Notes: generated by a model not told the origin, from the sequence alone. A DNA stretch of 64,000 bases from Flavobacterium sp. GSB-24 (GCF_027924665.1 NZ_AP027043.1:2108001-2172000), one strand, 5' to 3'; shown: positions 1 to 10,103, numbered from the stretch's first letter. A program made the numbers and translations.

Positions 1-834
1 TTTAATGTTGTAGCGAGAGCTGGAGGACAAGTAAAATTAGCTTTGGATGCAACAATCGCTTTAGGTGGAGAAAATTATGTGTTCTGGGGAGGTAGAGAAG
101 GTTATATGTCTTTACTAAACACAGACATGGGTAGAGAATTAGACCACATGGCGCAATTCTTAGCAATGTCTAGAGACTATGCTAGATCACAAGGTTTTAA
201 AGGAACTTTCTTCATCGAACCAAAACCAATGGAGCCATCAAAACACCAATATGATTTTGACTCGGCAACTGCAATTGGATTCTTAAAAGAATACGGTTTA
301 GATAAAGATTTCAAAATCAATATCGAGGTTAACCACGCTACCTTGGCACAGCATACTTTTCAACATGAATTAGAAGTGGCTGCAAAAGCTGGAATGTTAG
401 GAAGTATCGATGCGAACAGAGGTGATTATCAAAACGGATGGGACACAGATCAGTTCCCAAATAATATTCAGGAAACGACTGAAGCAATGTTGGTTTTCTT
501 AAAAGCTGGCGGATTACAAGGCGGAGGAGTTAACTTTGATGCTAAAATTAGAAGAAATTCTACAGATTTAGAAGATGTTTTCTTAGCTCATATTGGTGGT
601 GCTGATACTTTTGCAAGAGCTTTATTGACTGCAGATAAAATTATCACTTCTTCTCCTTATGAAAAATTAAGAAAAGAAAGATACAGCTCTTTCGATTCTG
701 GAAAAGGAAAAGATTTTGCTGACGGAAAATTAAACCTTAAAGATTTATATGATATCGCGAACCAAAATGGAGAATTAACACTTCAAAGCGGTAAACAAGA
801 ATTGTTTGAAAATATCATCAACCAATATATTTAA
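1..834 (+). CDS. xylA: Xylose isomerase, 3' part (5' end outside window)
   Basis: Interconverts D-xylose and D-xylulose in the cytoplasm. The reading frame is open from the first base, so the gene begins upstream of the window; 277 codons remain of a protein usually near 440 residues. The visible part carries the metal- and substrate-binding segments of the family: the [14 protein letters not shown] stretch with the metal-ligand Glu and the Lys of KPM, then [17 protein letters not shown] with a ligand Glu and His, then the SIDANRGD and WDTDQFP aspartates. This is the larger, class II type found in Bacteroidota. A transaldolase follows 460 bp downstream, which fits pentose use. The family call is secure; only the N-terminus is missing. 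Confidence 0.97.
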   Translation, partial: FNVVARAGGQVKLALDATIALGGENYVFWGGREGYMSLLNTDMGRELDHMAQFLAMSRDYARSQGFKGTFFIEPKPMEPSKHQYDFDSATAIGFLKEYGLDKDFKINIEVNHATLAQHTFQHELEVAAKAGMLGSIDANRGDYQNGWDTDQFPNNIQETTEAMLVFLKAGGLQGGGVNFDAKIRRNSTDLEDVFLAHIGGADTFARALLTADKIITSSPYEKLRKERYSSFDSGKGKDFADGKLNLKDLYDIANQNGELTLQSGKQELFENIINQYI

Positions 835-854
835 TTGGTTTAGATCTTCATATC

Positions 855-887
855 AAACCTAACAGGTTTTCAGAGCCTGTTAGGTTT
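855..887 (+). terminator. Hairpin after xylA
   Basis: A 12-bp perfect stem (AAACCTAACAGG pairing with CCTGTTAGGTTT) around a 9-nt loop lies 20 bp after the xylA stop. The U-run is weak, so it may act as a terminator or as a 3' end stabiliser. Apart from this and the palindrome at 1198-1236, I see no gene or clear signal in the 460-bp gap to the transaldolase. Confidence 0.6.
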
Positions 888-1197
888 CTACAAATAATAT
901 TTAGTGAGACAGCATATCTGAAATTTAAAGAGATAGTCAAATAACGGTAAGTTCTTTTGAAACTATTTTAAATATTTTTTTAAGATGAAACTTGAGAAAT
1001 GTATATTAAGATTATGACTTTTTTTTTAGATTGAAATTTGATAAAAATAGCTTGAAAGTTTAGTTACTATTTTTTATAATGAAAACGAGGAAATAAGTCA
1101 GTTTAATAAAATAATAAGAAAGCATTTTATTGAAGGTTTTTTGAAGAGCAGAATCATCGAAATGCACATTTGTTCTCACTAAAGTTTATACACAATC

Positions 1198-1236
1198 TTG
1201 TCATTTCGATTCCGATCCTTGGAATCAAAACGACAA
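1198..1236. repeat. Imperfect intergenic palindrome
   Basis: The 16-nt arms TTGTCATTTCGATTCC and GGAATCAAAACGACAA pair at 14 of 16 positions around a 7-nt spacer. Palindromes containing a GTCATTTCG core are common dispersed intergenic repeats in flavobacteria (from memory, not checked). It lies about 60 bp upstream of the transaldolase start. Confidence 0.5.
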
Positions 1237-1294
1237 ATTACAAGGTTATACTCAAAATAAACCACTATTTAATCAAATTATTTAACCAAAAACT

Positions 1295-1951
1295 ATGAAA
1301 TTTTTTATTGATACTGCGAATCTAGAAGATATTCGAGAAGCACAATCTTTGGGTGTCTTAGACGGCGTAACAACCAATCCGTCTTTAATGGCGAAAGAAG
1401 GTATAACCGGAAAAGAAAATATCCTTAAACATTATCTTGACATTTGTAACATTGTAGATGGCGATGTTTCTGCTGAGGTAATCTCAACCGATTATGAAGG
1501 AATGGTAAGAGAAGGAGAGGAGCTTGCTGCGCTTCATCCGCAGATTGTGGTAAAACTGCCTATGATCGGCGATGGTATAAAAGCCTGTAAATACTTTTCA
1601 TCAAAAGAAATTAAAACCAATGTAACTTTAGTGTTTTCTGCAGGTCAGGCTTTATTAGCTGCGAAAGCCGGCGCAACTTATGTCTCTCCATTTTTAGGAA
1701 GATTAGATGATGTTTCTACAGATGGAATGCATTTAATTGAAGAAATCAGAGAAATCTACGATAATTACAATTACCAAACTCAAATATTATCAGCCTCAGT
1801 ACGACATACTATGCATATTGTAAATTGTGCAAAAGTAGGCTCAGATGTAATGACTGGACCTCTTTCGGCAATTAAAGGTTTGTTGAAACATCCGCTAACA
1901 GATATTGGTTTGAAACAATTTGTTGAAGATGCTAAAAAAATGAATCTCTAA
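1295..1951 (+). CDS. Small transaldolase (TalC/FSA-like)
   Basis: A 218-residue class I aldolase of the short transaldolase family, which transfers dihydroxyacetone units in the non-oxidative pentose phosphate pathway; some members are fructose-6-phosphate aldolases. The motifs are [13 protein letters not shown] at the N-terminus, GVTTNPSL near residue 25, and the Schiff-base lysine K87 in [14 protein letters not shown] and [11 protein letters not shown] complete the TIM-barrel signature. Length is normal for the family. Its position after xylA suggests it processes pentose phosphates made from xylose. Transaldolase versus F6P aldolase activity cannot be decided by eye. Confidence 0.93.
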   Translation: MKFFIDTANLEDIREAQSLGVLDGVTTNPSLMAKEGITGKENILKHYLDICNIVDGDVSAEVISTDYEGMVREGEELAALHPQIVVKLPMIGDGIKACKYFSSKEIKTNVTLVFSAGQALLAAKAGATYVSPFLGRLDDVSTDGMHLIEEIREIYDNYNYQTQILSASVRHTMHIVNCAKVGSDVMTGPLSAIKGLLKHPLTDIGLKQFVEDAKKMNL

Positions 1952-1973
1952 ACTCTAAATACAGCATTGACCT

Positions 1974-2006
1974 AAGCCCTTTTCGCACTGAAAAGGGCTT
2001 TTTTTT
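1974..2006 (+). terminator. Rho-independent terminator after the transaldolase
   Basis: A 10-bp perfect stem (AAGCCCTTTT with AAAAGGGCTT), a 7-nt loop and a run of eight T begin 22 bp after the stop codon. Confidence 0.9.
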
Positions 2007-2060
2007 AAGTGATGCAGAGAATTTTACCAATAACAAATTTTAAAATAATGATGTAAAAAC

Positions 2061-2936
2061 TTATTGCAAATTCTCCATCAACGTTTTCAAAAACGCAATC
2101 ACCGCTTTTTTCTCATACACTTCTTTCAAAGAAATAAGCATCGCAGTTCTGGTCATGTTTTCTCCTTTTATGGGTATCGCATGCAAATCTTTTTCGTTTT
2201 CGATTGTTGTTTTAGTTAAAATGGTATGCCATTTTCCCGTTTTGATTAATTCAAGTAAAGTGGGAATATCATTAATTTCAATCGTAACTTCCGGATTGAG
2301 ATTGTCTTTTTTAAAAGCTTTATTTATAAACTGTGTAGTACTGAAACCACTTGAAGGAAGTGCGAGCGGCAGAGAACTGACTTCACTCAAAGAAATACTT
2401 TTTTTAGTGCTAAATGATGTTTCGGTTGAGGTAACCAAAGCCATTGGAGATGTAAATAATTCCCTGTATTTAAAATGTGCTTCAGAAGCAATTTCTTCAA
2501 AAGTGAGAATCACATCAAGCTCAAAAAGATTTAATTTTTGTATCAGTTCCTGCGAAGTTCCAAAGACGATTTCGAATTGAATTTTAGGATACTCTGAACT
2601 AAATAAAATCAAAGCTTTTGTAACCACATGACGAAGTGCGTATGTCACACCAATCGCTACTTTTCCATTTTCAAGATTATTCAAATCTTTTAAAAGTTCA
2701 AATCCGTCAGTTGCTTTGTTGACAGACTGCTGTGCGTAGACCGAAAATAAATCTCCTGCTTCTGTAAGTGTAATTCGTTTTCCAATTCTATTAAAAAGAG
2801 GTACTTGCAATTCATCTTCCAATTGTTTAATTTGCTGTGATAAAGTGCTTTGACTGATATGAAGCGCAGTTGCGGCTTCTGTAAAATTCAGTAATTCTTT
2901 TGCTTTCAGAAAATATTTAAGTTGTCGAAGTTCCAT
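2061..2936 (-). CDS. LysR-family transcriptional regulator
   Basis: A 291-residue LysR-type regulator. The N-terminal winged helix-turn-helix is clear (MELRQLKYFLKAKELLNFTEAA, then LHISQSTLSQQIKQLEDEL and LFNRIGKRITLTEAG). It is followed by a periplasmic-binding-protein-like effector domain from about residue 90. The gene is transcribed away from the metallo-hydrolase at 3040, the usual arrangement in which a LysR protein controls its divergent neighbour. The effector is unknown. Confidence 0.93.
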   Translation of the reverse strand: MELRQLKYFLKAKELLNFTEAATALHISQSTLSQQIKQLEDELQVPLFNRIGKRITLTEAGDLFSVYAQQSVNKATDGFELLKDLNNLENGKVAIGVTYALRHVVTKALILFSSEYPKIQFEIVFGTSQELIQKLNLFELDVILTFEEIASEAHFKYRELFTSPMALVTSTETSFSTKKSISLSEVSSLPLALPSSGFSTTQFINKAFKKDNLNPEVTIEINDIPTLLELIKTGKWHTILTKTTIENEKDLHAIPIKGENMTRTAMLISLKEVYEKKAVIAFLKTLMENLQ

Positions 2937-2947
2937 TTCTAAATCGG

Positions 2948-2969
2948 TTTTATCGATTGATTTTATCGA
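2948..2969. promoter_or_regulatory. Candidate LysR operator
   Basis: The 104-bp region between the divergent genes holds TTTTATCGA twice as a direct repeat (2948-2956 and 2961-2969). The same stretch forms an inverted repeat TCGAT-N7-ATCGA at 2953-2969. Its size and dyad fit a LysR binding site next to the regulator start. Assignment is by position and symmetry only. Confidence 0.4.
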
Positions 2970-3039
2970 AAAATAAGGTTTTACAAATATAAAAAATCTT
3001 AAGAACTTTGTATTGTCGCAAAATTAAAGCAGAACAAAA

Positions 3040-3789
3040 ATGAAAATTATAGCTTTACAAGAAGGAAATTATATAGCTAATTCTAAAAAGGAGTTTAAGC
3101 TGATTACAAAAGAAACAACCGATACAGGTCTTAAAATGGCAATACAACCTTTTTTGGTCATTACAGATAATGATGTCATATTATTAGATTTGGGTTTAGG
3201 ATTTATGAATGATGGAATTCCGTTTATTCATGAAATACTGAAAAAGAATAATATTACACCAGACCAAATAACAAAAGTTTTAGTTTCACATCTGCATAAA
3301 GATCATATCGAAGGAATTGGTTATTTTGAGAATGGAAATTTCGTTTGTAATTTTCCAAATGCTAAGATTTACATTCAGGAACGGGAGATAGATTTTGCTT
3401 TAGAGCAAATCAATAATCCGTCTTATGTTTTTGAGATTTTAAATGAGCTGAAAAAACTGCCTAATGTAAAATTAATGCATAATGACAGCGGGCAGATTAC
3501 TGATGAAATTTTCTACGAAGTTTCAGCCGGACATACCAAATATCACCAAGTTTTCTGGATCAAAGCCGATGATGAAATTGTTTTTTACGGCGCAGACGAT
3601 TTGCCTCAAAAAATATACTGGTCAATGCACGTTGCTTACAAAACTGACTTTGATGGAAAACGCGCTATGGAATCACGAAAAAAATGGGAACAGCAGGCAA
3701 AAGACGAAAACTGGAAAGTGCTTTTTTACCACGATATGAAAATGCCAGTTCTGGAATTTTTTGAACAAAAAATGGAATACGTATCATAA
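3040..3789 (+). CDS. Metallo-beta-lactamase-fold hydrolase
   Basis: A 249-residue soluble protein with the MBL-fold zinc signature SHLHKDH (H84, H86, D88, H89), preceded by VILLDLGLGF and followed by later His and Asp candidates (AGHTKYHQ, FYGADD). There is no signal peptide, so it is probably cytoplasmic. The substrate cannot be told; the size and motif resemble the lactonase/glyoxalase II-like group. Its stop is directly followed by the ATG of the next gene, so the two are translated from one transcript, and the divergent LysR gene is the likely regulator. Confidence 0.88.
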   Translation: MKIIALQEGNYIANSKKEFKLITKETTDTGLKMAIQPFLVITDNDVILLDLGLGFMNDGIPFIHEILKKNNITPDQITKVLVSHLHKDHIEGIGYFENGNFVCNFPNAKIYIQEREIDFALEQINNPSYVFEILNELKKLPNVKLMHNDSGQITDEIFYEVSAGHTKYHQVFWIKADDEIVFYGADDLPQKIYWSMHVAYKTDFDGKRAMESRKKWEQQAKDENWKVLFYHDMKMPVLEFFEQKMEYVS

Positions 3790-4140
3790 ATGAAAGATTT
3801 ACAATCAATGCCTGCATTAATTATTTACGGTTCGCTGGCACCGGGCGAATCCAATCATTCTGTTATGAATCCTATTAAGGGAGAATGGCGGAAAGCAGCT
3901 ATAAAAGGGAAATTGCAGGAAGGAGGCTGGGGATCATCTCTAGGATATCATGGTTTTATTCCTGTCAATGCAGAAGAGGCAGAAACTATCAATTGTTATG
4001 TGCTTTTTTCTAATGATCTAACAGCAAATTGGGATTATCTTGACGAATTTGAAGGCGACGGTTATACGCGAATTCAAACGGAATATGAACTCGAAAACGG
4101 AAAAAAGGGAACAGGATTTATTTATGCTTTAAAACAATAA
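3790..4140 (+). CDS. Gamma-glutamylcyclotransferase-like (AIG2/GGCT fold) protein
   Basis: A 116-residue protein with the family's substrate loop YGSLAPG (residues 13-19) and the LDEFEGDGYTR segment (residues 84-94) that carries the catalytic-type Glu. The family converts gamma-glutamyl amines or peptides to 5-oxoproline, but many short bacterial members have unknown substrates. The start codon abuts the stop of the MBL gene with no gap. M7 is an alternative start. Confidence 0.85.
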   Translation: MKDLQSMPALIIYGSLAPGESNHSVMNPIKGEWRKAAIKGKLQEGGWGSSLGYHGFIPVNAEEAETINCYVLFSNDLTANWDYLDEFEGDGYTRIQTEYELENGKKGTGFIYALKQ

Positions 4141-4145
4141 AAGGA

Positions 4146-4182
4146 AAATTCAGATTAAATTATTTAGTCTGAATTTTTTTTT
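4146..4182. terminator. Bidirectional terminator between convergent genes
   Basis: A 9-bp stem (AAATTCAGA with TCTGAATTT) has a 13-nt loop and T-runs on both strands. It starts 5 bp after the GGCT-like gene and overlaps the last codons of the convergent ECF sigma gene, so the hairpin also encodes the sigma C-terminus. Confidence 0.75.
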
Positions 4183-4761
4183 AGCTGAAAATAACAAAAA
4201 CAATACACTCCTTACTTTTTCTTCTAAAGAAGAACGGAGAATAGAAAAAGCTTTAGTAATCTGAGCTTCAACCGTTTTTATAGAAACGTCTAAATGTTCT
4301 GCAATTTCAATATTAGTCAAACCTTCTTTTTTACTCAAAATGAAAACCTCTTTACATTTTGGAGGAAGATTTTGAATCTCTTTATTTACCGCATTTAAAA
4401 CTCTCTGAAAAGCTTCTGAATTATCTTCCTGAACGATTCCGTTCAAAGCATCATAATATGATTTTTCTAAAGAAAATAAAGATTGATTTTTTCTGTACAA
4501 ATCTATAAACTCATTGTAAGTCAGTTTGTAAAGAAAACTTTTCAAGGCATGATCCGATTTTAATCGTGTACGATGTTCCCAAACTTTAATAAAAACATTT
4601 TGCACAATGTCTTCGGCACTGTACACATTTTTGACTAAACTGTTGGCGTAAACGCAAAGTTGATGATGATAAGTATCGATTAAATAAGTATACGCCGTTT
4701 CATCTCCATTTCTGAGAGACTCAATCAGTTTATCATTATCGTTGTAATCATCAGTTTTCAT
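4150..4761 (-). CDS. ECF-type RNA polymerase sigma factor
   Basis: A 203-residue sigma-70 factor of the Bacteroidota ECF group that works with FecR. Region 2 is visible around residues 20-75 (AYTYLIDTYHHQL through AEDIVQNVFIKVWEHR). Region 4 lies around 135-180 (LPPKCKEVFILSKKEGLTNIEIAEHLDVS, then KTVEAQI). The FecR anti-sigma gene lies divergently 278 bp away, followed by a SusC with an STN signalling domain, so this factor most likely drives the 5.0-17 kb locus when the receptor is occupied. Sigma and FecR genes are more often co-oriented; here they diverge. Confidence 0.93.
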   Translation of the reverse strand: MKTDDYNDNDKLIESLRNGDETAYTYLIDTYHHQLCVYANSLVKNVYSAEDIVQNVFIKVWEHRTRLKSDHALKSFLYKLTYNEFIDLYRKNQSLFSLEKSYYDALNGIVQEDNSEAFQRVLNAVNKEIQNLPPKCKEVFILSKKEGLTNIEIAEHLDVSIKTVEAQITKAFSILRSSLEEKVRSVLFLLFSAKKKFRLNNLI

Positions 4762-5039
4762 AGAAACAAATATATAAATTAATAGGTTTTAGGGCTTAAA
4801 TTAGACTGTATTTGGTTCAATTTTCCCGATTTTTTGATTTTCTATTTGAAAATTATTACAAATAAAAGGAGCAAAAAATGCAAAAGTAAAAACATTTACC
4901 CTTTTATTCTATCAAATTAGTCGTGTTTGTTGAAAGAAAAAACTTGTGAAAAGAAAAAAAATCAGCAAAATGAAAAAAACTTTATCAAATTGTTAGGGTT
5001 TTGTTTTTTTGCTTCGTAATAATATTAAAAACAACAAAA

Positions 5040-6188
5040 ATGACAGTGAAAAAATCAGAGCGGTTAATCGTTAAATTTATCACAAATCAGGCAAGTCAGG
5101 AAGAAATTGAGAAGCTGACAGAATGGTTAAAAGAAGATGAAAACCAAATTGTGTTTAAGGATTTTGTGAAAACCAATTACGCAATAGATACTGCTATGAA
5201 CAATTTTGATTCTACCGAAGTAAGAAAACAGCTTTCTCAAAGAATTCAAAACGAAAATAATGTTTTTGCAAAAAGAAGATTTTCATCTTATTATAAATAT
5301 GCAGCGATTTTGATTGTGGCTCTGGGAGGATTTTATCTTTATAAAAATTCAGAATCTTCACCTTCAAAGCAAAATGTAGTGATTCCGAGAGAAGATGAAA
5401 TTGTACTGCAGTTGGGAAATGAATCGCAAACTCTTGATCCCAATGAAGCCAGAAATGTAACCGACAAAAATGGAAACATCATTGGTAAACAAGAAAAAAA
5501 TAGATTGGTTTATAACAAAGCTTATTCTGAAGGAGAACTGGTTTATAATGTCCTTAGAATTCCATATGGTAAAAAGTTTGAAGTGCAATTATCAGACGGC
5601 ACATTGGTGCATTTAAACGCTGGGACTTCATTTCGATATCCAGTGCAATTTGTAAAAAATCAAAACCGACAAGTTTATCTTCTTGGAGAAGGCTATTTTG
5701 AAGTAGAAAAAGACAAGCAGCATCCGTTTATGATTAATACACAAAATGTAAACGTTGAGGTTTTGGGAACCAAATTTAACGTAGATACATATACTGAAAA
5801 TATAAGTACTGATGTGGTTTTGGTCGAAGGAAAAGTATCGCTTTATAAAGATCAGAAAGCAAAAGAAAATCCTGTTTACTTAAAACCTGGTGAAAAAGGA
5901 TCGACTATAAAAAGTCGTTCAGAAATTAAAATAGAACAAGTTAATACAGACTATTATACGGCTTGGGTAAAAGGAAGTTTAGTGTTTAAAAATGCTTCGT
6001 TTAATGATATTATCAAGAAGCTGGAACGTCATTATAATGTCACGTTTATAAACCGAAATAAAATGCTCGGAAAAGAAATTTTCAATGCCCGATTTGATAA
6101 CGAACCCATCGAAGTGGTTTTGAAATATTTTAGTGATAGTTACGCAATAGATTATATCATTGACAGGGATAAAATCACGATTAAGTAA
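5040..6188 (+). CDS. FecR-family anti-sigma factor
   Basis: An inner-membrane anti-sigma regulator that relays the state of the TonB-dependent receptor to the ECF sigma factor. I start it at MTVKKSERLIVKFI because the preceding 13 codons read as an AT-rich leader. It is 382 residues long: a cytoplasmic N-terminal sigma-binding region (1-85), a single TM (YYKYAAILIVALGGFYLY), the periplasmic FecR domain (LSDGTLVHLNAGTSFRYP through LLGEGYFEV) and a C-terminal DUF4974-type domain (VFKNASFNDIIKKLERHY) that pairs with the STN domain of the receptor downstream. Confidence 0.93.
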   Translation: MTVKKSERLIVKFITNQASQEEIEKLTEWLKEDENQIVFKDFVKTNYAIDTAMNNFDSTEVRKQLSQRIQNENNVFAKRRFSSYYKYAAILIVALGGFYLYKNSESSPSKQNVVIPREDEIVLQLGNESQTLDPNEARNVTDKNGNIIGKQEKNRLVYNKAYSEGELVYNVLRIPYGKKFEVQLSDGTLVHLNAGTSFRYPVQFVKNQNRQVYLLGEGYFEVEKDKQHPFMINTQNVNVEVLGTKFNVDTYTENISTDVVLVEGKVSLYKDQKAKENPVYLKPGEKGSTIKSRSEIKIEQVNTDYYTAWVKGSLVFKNASFNDIIKKLERHYNVTFINRNKMLGKEIFNARFDNEPIEVVLKYFSDSYAIDYIIDRDKITIK

Positions 6189-6190
6189 GT

Positions 6191-6310
6191 TGTTAGTTAT
6201 TAGTTATTAGTTATTAGTTATTAGTTATTAGTTATTAGTTATTAGTTATTAGTTGTTAGTTGTTAGTTGTTAGTTGTTAGTTGTTAGTTGTTAGTTGTTA
6301 GTTGTTAGTT
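6191..6310. repeat. Heptanucleotide tandem repeat between fecR and susC
   Basis: About 17 head-to-tail copies of TRTTAGT: first one TGTTAGT, then mainly TATTAGT, then TGTTAGT. A second short repeat follows at 6323-6378, built from AATCTAAAATCTAAAATCACC-type units. Together they fill much of the 334-bp gap before susC. Copy number could vary by slipped-strand mispairing. I see no gene here. Confidence 0.9.
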
Positions 6311-6522
6311 TGAATGTTAATACTCTAAAATCTAAAATCTAAAATCACCAATCTAAAATCTAAAATCACCAATCTAAAATAAAAAGCGCCTATGTAACAA
6401 AAGTCCAAAAATGAAATGGATCGTTATTTATAAAAAAAACCGGAAAATGCGCCAACATTTCCCGGTAGAGTAAATGCGGTCAGTTAATTAACCAACCAAC
6501 ATTAAAAAAACATTTTAAAAGT

Positions 6523-9500
6523 ATGAAAAAAGTATTGAACAAAATCAGGTTCGACAAGCCTTTTTTGAAATTTGATTTGAAGATGAAATTGACCACATTA
6601 TTTTTATTCACCGCCTTAACAATAATGCACGCCGGAACTACTTATTCGCAAAAAGCTAAAATCTCTTTTAGTGCTAATAATATGACTGTTGCTAAAGCTA
6701 TTGAAAAGCTCGAATACACAACCAATTACAGATTTGTTTACAATGTAAGATCTGTCGATTTAAATAGAATCATTACTATTAATGAAAGTAATGTTGCTAT
6801 TGAGACACTCTTAAATACCATTTTTGGAGATACAGGAACTGACTATAAAGTTTCTGGAAATCATATCGTTTTAATGGCTAAAAAAGCTCCTGAAGAAAGA
6901 ACAGTAAAAGCCGAAGCAGACTTTATCGTAAAAGGACGTGTAACCGATGAAAAAGGTATGCCTCTAGTTGGCGCCGCAATTTCTGATAATGGTTCGGGTA
7001 GAGGCGTTCAGACAGATTTTAATGGAGAATATCAAATTATAGCGGTAAGCAGCGAAACTACTTTAGCATTTGCTTATTTAGGATATGTAAGACAAGAAAT
7101 TAAAGTTGAAGGAAGAAGTGTTATTAATGTTGTATTGAAAGAAGATGTACTAGAACTAGAAGGTTTAGTATTAAAAACTGGATATCAAAATATTGATGCG
7201 GAAAAGGCTACAGGATCTTTTTCAAATTTAAAAGCTGCAGACTTTAAAGAACAACGTTTAAGCAGTATAGATAAAATTTTAGAAGGACGTATCGTAGGAT
7301 ATCAGGATGGTAAAATTCGTGGAACGACTTCAATGACTGGGTCAACAGCGCCTTTGTATGTTATTGACGGGTTTCCTGTTGAAAACACTAGGCTAACTCC
7401 TTATAGTACACTAGAAGAAAATCTTCCAAGTCTGAACTTAGAAGATATTGAAACGATAACGGTTCTAAAAGATGCTGCTGCTTCGTCTATTTATGGTGCG
7501 CGTGCCGCAAATGGAGTTGTCGTTATTACAACTAAAAAAGCAAAAGCAGGAAAAACAACTATTTCATTTTCAAGTAATTTAACGGTTACTCCTTATAGAA
7601 ATTATACCGGAAACCTTACGAGTTCTGCTGATATTATTGGTTTAGAAAAAGGATGGGCAGACGGAAATCCTAATTTAAAAACGGCTAATGCAAGTACGTA
7701 TGCACAATCATTGCTAAACAATGCCGTATTTACAAGTTTAGGAATGCAGACTATTTTAAATGGTTATGCAGGAAAAACTTCAATGGCAGAAATGAACAGT
7801 CGTTTAGATGCGCTTGGTTCTCAAGGTTATAAATATTATGATGATGTAGCGCGATATGCAAAACGCGATCAATATTTTTTGCAGCATAATCTTAGTCTAG
7901 GAAAAGCGACAGAAACGAATACTTTCAATGCTTCTTTAACCTATAAAAATAATCAGCTTGAAGATATTTATTCTGAAAATGAAACAGTCGGTCTTAATTT
8001 AAAAAACTCGACTCAAATTAACAGCTGGTTATCTTTAGACTTAGGGACTTATGTTAATTTCGGAAAAGGAGATACGCAAAGTTATTTTGCTTCAAATCCT
8101 GGATATAAATATCAGCCATACAATCAATTAGTTAATAATGATGGAACTAATTTTGTATCTACACCAGAATCTCGCTACAATAGTTTTACACTTAATTCTA
8201 TAAAGAATTATGGTCTTTATGATATGAGCATCACTCCGATGGATGAGTTGGGGAGAAATTTAATTGAAAGCAAAAATTTCTTAAACAGGACGTATGCAAA
8301 GTTTAATGTGAAATTTAGTAACGCATTTACATATAATGCAATGTTTCAATACGAGTTTGGTTCAGATCGTGCTAATCAATTATTTGGTAAAGACTCTTAT
8401 TATGTAAGAAGTAAGGTGAACGGAATGGTGACAATTGCCAATAACAAAGCTGTTTATAATTTACCATACGGAGATATTATAAAAGAAACCAATCAGTATT
8501 CTAATTCTTATAATTTCCGTCAGCAATTAAACTTCAATCAGACTTTTGCCGAAAAGCACGATTTTTCTGCGATTGCAGGTATGGAAATCCGCCATTCCAA
8601 ACAAGAATATAAAGACAATACACGTTACGGATATGATTCGCAGACTTTAGGTTTTGCACCAGTAAATCAAGCTGATTTATTAAAAGTGTACGGAACTGTT
8701 TTTAGTGGTTATATGTCACAAAACGAGTTTTCATTAGAAAAAGAATTACAAAATCGTTTCGTTTCGGTTTATGGAACTGGAGGTTATACTTATGATAAAA
8801 GATATACACTTTCTGGAAGTATTCGCTGGGATCGTTCTAACCTTTGGGGAACAGACAGTGAATACCAAAACAAACCAACTTGGTCAACAGGAGCCGCATG
8901 GAATATTGACAAAGAATCATTTTTTGATGCTGCATGGGTAGACGGGCTTAAACTTCGTGCTTCATATGGTATTGGAGGAAATATCGCTAAAGATTCTGCG
9001 CCGTACTTAACAGCATATTATAATTCTAACTCCAATGTTGGAGGAAACCAGGGAACTGTAAGCAAGAGACCAAACCCAGAATTGTCTTGGGAAAAAACAA
9101 CGACAACTAATATCGGTTTAGACTTTTCATTTTTTAAGAGCAGATTAGGCGGAACTTTAGATTTATATAATAAAAAAGGAGAAAATTTGTTAGCGAGCAG
9201 CCAGGGAATTCCAACAGAAGGATGGGGTTATTCGACTTACACGCTTAACAATGGGGAAATGACTAACAAAGGTATCGAAGTTACTTTAAGAGGAACTATT
9301 GTAAAAACGCCTTCATTCTCTTGGGATGCATCTGTTTTATATGCTTACAACAAGAACAAAGTCGATTACGTAAATGTAAAAGCGCCCGTTTATTACCTGC
9401 AATTAGATTACCCACAGGCTTTTCCTAGAGTTGGAACAAGTTTTAATTCTATTTATGGTTACAAGTGGGCTGGCTTAAGCAGTACAGGAATACCTCAGGT

Positions 9501-10086
9501 TTATGATGCTTCTGGAACGGCAGTAAAATACAATCCGGGACAAATAGATGCTATTCAGGATTTTGGTTCAACAGTTCCTACGCACAGTGGATCTTTCCAT
9601 ACTTCTGCAAATTATAAAAACTTCTCACTTTCAGCACTTTTCATTTACGAACTAGGTCATAAAATTAGAAATACGTTTCTGCCAATGTTAGATAATGTTT
9701 ATTCGGGTGCAATGGGAGGTTATATTACCAATATTTCAGTTGTTAATAATCATATTGCAGACCGTTGGCAGCAGCCTGGAGACGAAGCTTTCACAAATAT
9801 TCCGAGAGCAGTATACGAATATGATCCAGAATTTAGCTCAGATTCTCGTACTATTTATTCCTATGCAGATATTAATATTTTAGATGCATCGAATGTAAGA
9901 TTAAGCAACATTTCATTGGCTTATCAAATGCCAAGTGACATTATAAAAAGAGTAAAATTAGACGGTGTACGTTTCAATTTAAACGCAGAAAACGTATATA
10001 CTTTTGCTAAAAGCAGAGATGCAAAGTATCTTTTAAATGGTTTCCAATCTCCAAGTTTTGTTTTGGGTGTAAACGTTAATTTCTAA
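6523..10086 (+). CDS. SusC/RagA-family TonB-dependent receptor with STN signalling domain
   Basis: An outer-membrane importer of 1187 residues. In order: a membrane-spanning leader (about 20-43, KLTTLFLFTALTIMHAGTTYSQ), an STN domain (about 45-115, SFSANNMTVAKAIEKLEYTTNYRFVY), a carboxypeptidase-regulatory-like domain (about 135-210, VKGRVTDEKGMPLVGA), the plug with the SusC signature (PLYVIDGFPVEN, LKDAAASSIYGARAANGVVVITTKK), and a 22-strand-type beta barrel to the C-terminal NVNF. The STN domain marks it as a transducer that signals to the FecR protein encoded just upstream. SusD follows after 17 bp. The neighbouring protease and thioredoxin-fold proteins hint at peptide or protein-derived substrates, but this is inference. 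Confidence 0.95.
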   Translation: MKKVLNKIRFDKPFLKFDLKMKLTTLFLFTALTIMHAGTTYSQKAKISFSANNMTVAKAIEKLEYTTNYRFVYNVRSVDLNRIITINESNVAIETLLNTIFGDTGTDYKVSGNHIVLMAKKAPEERTVKAEADFIVKGRVTDEKGMPLVGAAISDNGSGRGVQTDFNGEYQIIAVSSETTLAFAYLGYVRQEIKVEGRSVINVVLKEDVLELEGLVLKTGYQNIDAEKATGSFSNLKAADFKEQRLSSIDKILEGRIVGYQDGKIRGTTSMTGSTAPLYVIDGFPVENTRLTPYSTLEENLPSLNLEDIETITVLKDAAASSIYGARAANGVVVITTKKAKAGKTTISFSSNLTVTPYRNYTGNLTSSADIIGLEKGWADGNPNLKTANASTYAQSLLNNAVFTSLGMQTILNGYAGKTSMAEMNSRLDALGSQGYKYYDDVARYAKRDQYFLQHNLSLGKATETNTFNASLTYKNNQLEDIYSENETVGLNLKNSTQINSWLSLDLGTYVNFGKGDTQSYFASNPGYKYQPYNQLVNNDGTNFVSTPESRYNSFTLNSIKNYGLYDMSITPMDELGRNLIESKNFLNRTYAKFNVKFSNAFTYNAMFQYEFGSDRANQLFGKDSYYVRSKVNGMVTIANNKAVYNLPYGDIIKETNQYSNSYNFRQQLNFNQTFAEKHDFSAIAGMEIRHSKQEYKDNTRYGYDSQTLGFAPVNQADLLKVYGTVFSGYMSQNEFSLEKELQNRFVSVYGTGGYTYDKRYTLSGSIRWDRSNLWGTDSEYQNKPTWSTGAAWNIDKESFFDAAWVDGLKLRASYGIGGNIAKDSAPYLTAYYNSNSNVGGNQGTVSKRPNPELSWEKTTTTNIGLDFSFFKSRLGGTLDLYNKKGENLLASSQGIPTEGWGYSTYTLNNGEMTNKGIEVTLRGTIVKTPSFSWDASVLYAYNKNKVDYVNVKAPVYYLQLDYPQAFPRVGTSFNSIYGYKWAGLSSTGIPQVYDASGTAVKYNPGQIDAIQDFGSTVPTHSGSFHTSANYKNFSLSALFIYELGHKIRNTFLPMLDNVYSGAMGGYITNISVVNNHIADRWQQPGDEAFTNIPRAVYEYDPEFSSDSRTIYSYADINILDASNVRLSNISLAYQMPSDIIKRVKLDGVRFNLNAENVYTFAKSRDAKYLLNGFQSPSFVLGVNVNF

Positions 10087-10103
10087 TTTATAAAGACTAG
10101 ACG

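Noticed and set aside
2155..2580. 141-codon plus-strand frame
   Set aside because: Antisense to the LysR gene with no domain of its own.
5001..5039. Upstream start for the FecR protein
   Set aside because: The 13 extra codons are AT-rich leader, and MTVKKSERL matches a normal FecR start.
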